Assembly: GCA_029262475.1 (NCBI GenBank)
Contig: JAJCZG010000024.1
Span: forward strand, 1-37,828
Source: Deltaproteobacteria bacterium
GTDB lineage: Bacteria > Desulfobacterota > GWC2-55-46 > JAJCZF01
Length of the DNA stretch: 37,828 bases
Reading direction: 5' to 3'
The translations under genes and the position numbers were made by a program. This document shows, piece by piece, positions 36,266 to 37,828 of this stretch. Each line of letters opens with the position of its first letter. Position 1 is the first letter of the stretch. Below the pieces are notes generated by a model. That model was not told where the DNA came from. It ran no database searches and saw only the letters and a program-made list of their open reading frames with translations.

Positions 36266-36300
36266 CTGTCTTTGCGAGGAGAGAGGCGACGAAGCAATCT
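36266..36300. repeat. Dispersed short repeat (TTGCGAGGAG...CGACGAAGCAATCT type)
   Basis: The segment CTTTGCGAGGAGAGAGGCGA followed by CGAAGCAATCT closely matches a short repeat I recall as widespread in proteobacterial intergenic DNA (TTGCGAGGAGCGAAGCGACGAAGCAATCT). Recognition is from memory; copy number in this genome is unknown. Confidence 0.6.
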
Positions 36301-36362
36301 AGTCCTTTATGTGAATCTATGGGCCGCTCTGACGAGCGTAAGAACTCCATTTCTCTTACGAA

Positions 36363-36727
36363 GCGAACCTTGCGCTTCTGGCGCTTTGGGTGCGAAGTGC
36401 AGCTCCCTTCTCCCCAACTACCTCGATTTAGTCGCGCGGTAATGCGCCGCTCCGTAAATCGAACCCATCTTATGGTCGCTTGACTCCGCACCCTGTTATT
36501 TTGAAAGACAAAAAAACCTTCCTTGACGGGAGGAGCTACTGGGTAGGGTGAGTTTTTATCTTTGTTTTGCATTTGTCTTTTAAAACCCCTCGGGGGACAG
36601 GGCTTAGCTGACATAAGCAGGTGGGAGGTTTATGGAGTGGAGCAGCGCGACACGATTAAACCGACGCTTTTAGGGCGGTAAAGGAAGCGGCGCCCTGTCC
36701 CCCACGCGCCATAAGCGCAAGGTTCGT
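36363..36727. repeat. Nested inverted repeats (decayed mobile element or cruciform)
   Basis: The outer arms 36363-36390 and 36700-36727 are inverted copies, about 24 of 28 bases matching, centred on CGAACCTTGCGCTT. The inner arms GGGGGACAGGGC (36592-36603) and GCCCTGTCCCCC (36692-36703) match perfectly. A third pair, CGATTTA (36424-36430) and TAAATCG (36455-36461), flanks a GC-rich loop. No transposase fragment is visible. Confidence 0.65.
36490..36552 (+). repeat. Interspersed hairpin element, copy 2
   Basis: ACCCTGTTATTTTGAAAGAC, an A-tract, then a degraded stem (CCTTCCTTGACGGGAGG) and GGGTAGGGTGAG. It has the same orientation as copy 1 and is less well preserved. Confidence 0.65.
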
Positions 36728-36775
36728 CTCAATTCAGCACTGCAAAATTCCGTCCGTCAGGACGGCCCCAGGCAT

Positions 36776-36809
36776 AAAAATCTAGCACCGTCCTAGGGGG
36801 CTGGTGCTA
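36776..36809 (-). terminator. Rho-independent terminator of the RES-domain gene
   Basis: On the minus strand, 11 bases past the stop codon, TAGCACC/GGTGCTA (36783-36809) forms a 7-bp stem with a 13-base loop, followed by GATTTTTAT. A second hairpin, CCGTCC-GTCA-GGACGG (36750-36765), follows it. Confidence 0.55.
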
Positions 36810-36820
36810 AAAAGGGAGGC

Positions 36821-37579
36821 TTACAAATTCACGTCCAATTCTGGCTGGCAACAGGGGATAATAAGTTCTTCATTTTCAAACATGACGAGATTATAAGGAT
36901 CTGTATTCCTATCGATTGGGCGTCTTACAGATTGATAAACTAAGCCATCAAAACCTTTGCTGTGCACCATCTTCGCCAAAGCCTGTGTCGCCATATATAC
37001 TGATTCTTTTTTGTTTTTTTCTTTATTAAGAATAATTGAATCAATGAATGTCTGCTTGTCTTTCCATAGCTCCCTACCTCTTTTGACGATTTCATCAAAT
37101 AGGCAATCCCTTTGTCTATTCTCAATGTCCAGAATACAGGCATCATCAGAGATTTTATAGGTCAACGGAAAACCACGCTCATTTCGTATTTCATTATCTT
37201 TAAGATAATCCTGTATATCACAGAATTTAAGTTTTGGATTATATCTAAGTTCCGGTACGGTTTCACACAAAACAGTGTGAAAGTCTCTGCAAAAATATGC
37301 AACAGGGTTTACATCGGCAAGGCTAAATCTCCCATCACAAGGATAAAAGAGTTTTCGCTTGTAAGGAGATTCTACCTTTCGCCCTGTGCTTGCGGCATAA
37401 TTAATACATATAATCTGATCGTTATAGCCATCATTAGGGGGATTTGGCAAATAATGCTTATTATTCCACCACTCAATCTCGTAAATCTTCCTCTCACTGT
37501 TCTCTTTTAAAGCGTCATCTTTCAGGGCTTCCCAAAAAGAATCTGGTATTGCATTAAGCACATCAGCAAGTGTTGTCAA
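36821..37579 (-). CDS. RES domain protein (NAD-degrading toxin family)
   Basis: 252 residues. The RES pattern is visible as GRFSLADVNPVAYFCRDFHTVLCE (R, Y and E of the active cleft; about residues 83-106), and later TQALAKMVHSKGFDGLVYQSVR with NLVMFENEELI. RES proteins are NAD+ phosphorylases/glycohydrolases that act as toxins. The TTG start (37577-37579) follows AAAGGAGGAAG on the minus strand at good spacing. The gene is AT-rich and begins 26 bases after the stop of the membrane-protein gene upstream. The usual partner antitoxin (Xre/MbcA-like) is not beside it on either side in this window. The N-terminal about 80 residues are longer than in minimal RES toxins. Confidence 0.82.
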   Translation of the reverse strand: MTTLADVLNAIPDSFWEALKDDALKENSERKIYEIEWWNNKHYLPNPPNDGYNDQIICINYAASTGRKVESPYKRKLFYPCDGRFSLADVNPVAYFCRDFHTVLCETVPELRYNPKLKFCDIQDYLKDNEIRNERGFPLTYKISDDACILDIENRQRDCLFDEIVKRGRELWKDKQTFIDSIILNKEKNKKESVYMATQALAKMVHSKGFDGLVYQSVRRPIDRNTDPYNLVMFENEELIIPCCQPELDVNL

Positions 37580-37605
37580 CTACTTCCTCCTTTCAGTTCC
37601 TCCCC

Positions 37606-37828
37606 CTAAAACACCAGCGACACAGCTATAAGCACCCCTGTAAGTAAGTGCGTTATGATTACTCCTTTAATGGGGGCGATGAGCTTTACCCCTCCGGCGT
37701 AGTCGCGCATGAGCCCTTTTGACGACGCGTAGGCCGGGACTGCGGGCAAGAGCGCCACGAGAGAGAGCGTGGGTAGATAATTCAGGATTACACCTATAAT
37801 GACGCTTACGAATGCCGCCGCGAGTATA
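37606..37828 (-). CDS. C-terminal end of a membrane protein, probably UbiA/MenA-type prenyltransferase (5' cut by window)
   Basis: 74 codons on the minus strand up to a TAG (37606-37608). Two hydrophobic helices (AAAFVSVIIGVILNYLPTLS and GVIITHLLTGVLIAVSLVF) flank a polar loop AYASSKGLMRDYAGGVKLIAP. The tail pattern, with Pro-rich helix, short basic loop, then a last helix starting with I-x-x-H-L-L-T-G, is like the C-terminus of 1,4-dihydroxy-2-naphthoate or related polyprenyltransferases. The catalytic Asp motifs lie outside the window, so the assignment is tentative. GC-rich codon use matches the core genes, unlike the RES gene downstream. Confidence 0.5.
   Translation of the reverse strand, partial: ILAAAFVSVIIGVILNYLPTLSLVALLPAVPAYASSKGLMRDYAGGVKLIAPIKGVIITHLLTGVLIAVSLVF

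Larger units (their letters stand above)
36123..36820. other. Gene-free region with interspersed and inverted repeats
   Basis: About 700 bases between recJ and a convergent gene. It holds two direct copies of a C/G-rich hairpin element (36190-36260 and 36490-36552), a dispersed-repeat-like piece (36266-36300), nested inverted repeats, and two hairpins near 36750-36809. Open frames here run through the repeats and resemble no protein. It reads as an accumulation site for small repeat elements. Confidence 0.7.

Noticed and set aside
36246-36614. 122-codon minus-strand open frame in the repeat region
   Set aside because: It runs through the interspersed repeats and has repeat-derived, low-complexity composition.
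37112-37510. 132-codon + strand open frame opposite the RES gene
   Set aside because: It is antisense to a well-supported gene with strong Shine-Dalgarno and family motifs.

Overview
This 37.8 kb window looks like the chromosome of a Gram-negative bacterium, probably a deltaproteobacterium-like (Desulfobacterota or related) lineage. That placement is inferred from the gene set and order: Wzm/Wzt and O-antigen genes, the run queA-tgt-yajC-secD-secF-recJ, c-type cytochromes and a SpoIID/LytB-like protein. No rRNA gene is present to settle it. The window splits into a mosaic surface-polysaccharide region (1 to about 18.2 kb) and a more uniform housekeeping region (about 18.5 kb to the end).

Polysaccharide region, all on the + strand. 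It starts with the 3' end of a nucleotide-sugar dehydratase/reductase. A polyprenyl-phosphate sugar-1-phosphate transferase, an O-antigen ligase/polymerase-type membrane protein and a Wzm/Wzt ABC exporter follow. Next come a small methyltransferase, a 1234-residue sulfotransferase/coiled-coil/GT4/GT2 fusion, a sulfotransferase-methyltransferase fusion, a B12-type radical SAM protein, WecB, a GT4 and a rhamnosyltransferase-like GT2. The long spacers hold wreckage: an RmlD-like remnant (about 3889-4070), a sulfotransferase N-terminus (5764-5907) and a 3' fragment sharing a linker peptide with the sulfotransferase-methyltransferase fusion (14871-15050). Several genes are visibly AT-rich. The region therefore looks like a repeatedly reshuffled, partly transferred glycan locus. 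It probably builds a polyprenyl-linked glycan, exports it by ABC transporter and decorates it with sulfate and methyl groups.

Housekeeping region. A tRNA-Arg(CCT) with its own promoter and terminator faces the polysaccharide locus, followed by a minus-strand glutamate dehydrogenase. A divergent signalling operon comes next: a HAMP-GAF-PAS membrane sensor without a kinase core, a hybrid histidine kinase whose receiver lacks the phospho-acceptor Asp, and nearby an intact single-domain response regulator. Then come a DPM-like GT2, a di-haem and a mono-haem cytochrome c, a small secreted hypothetical, a DUF2065 protein and a SpoIID-like protein. The tRNA-queuosine and Sec-translocon block queA, tgt, yajC, secD, secF, recJ follows. 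A 41-bp tandem repeat array separates queA from tgt.

Right end. A 0.7-kb gene-free stretch contains interspersed repeats and inverted repeats. Beyond it, on the minus strand, lie a RES-domain (NAD-degrading toxin family) gene with no visible antitoxin and the 3' end of a membrane protein resembling a UbiA/MenA prenyltransferase.

The observations most worth a second look are the two modular sulfotransferase fusions, the split sensor with a pseudo-receiver, the 41-bp repeat array in front of tgt, and the antitoxin-less RES gene.
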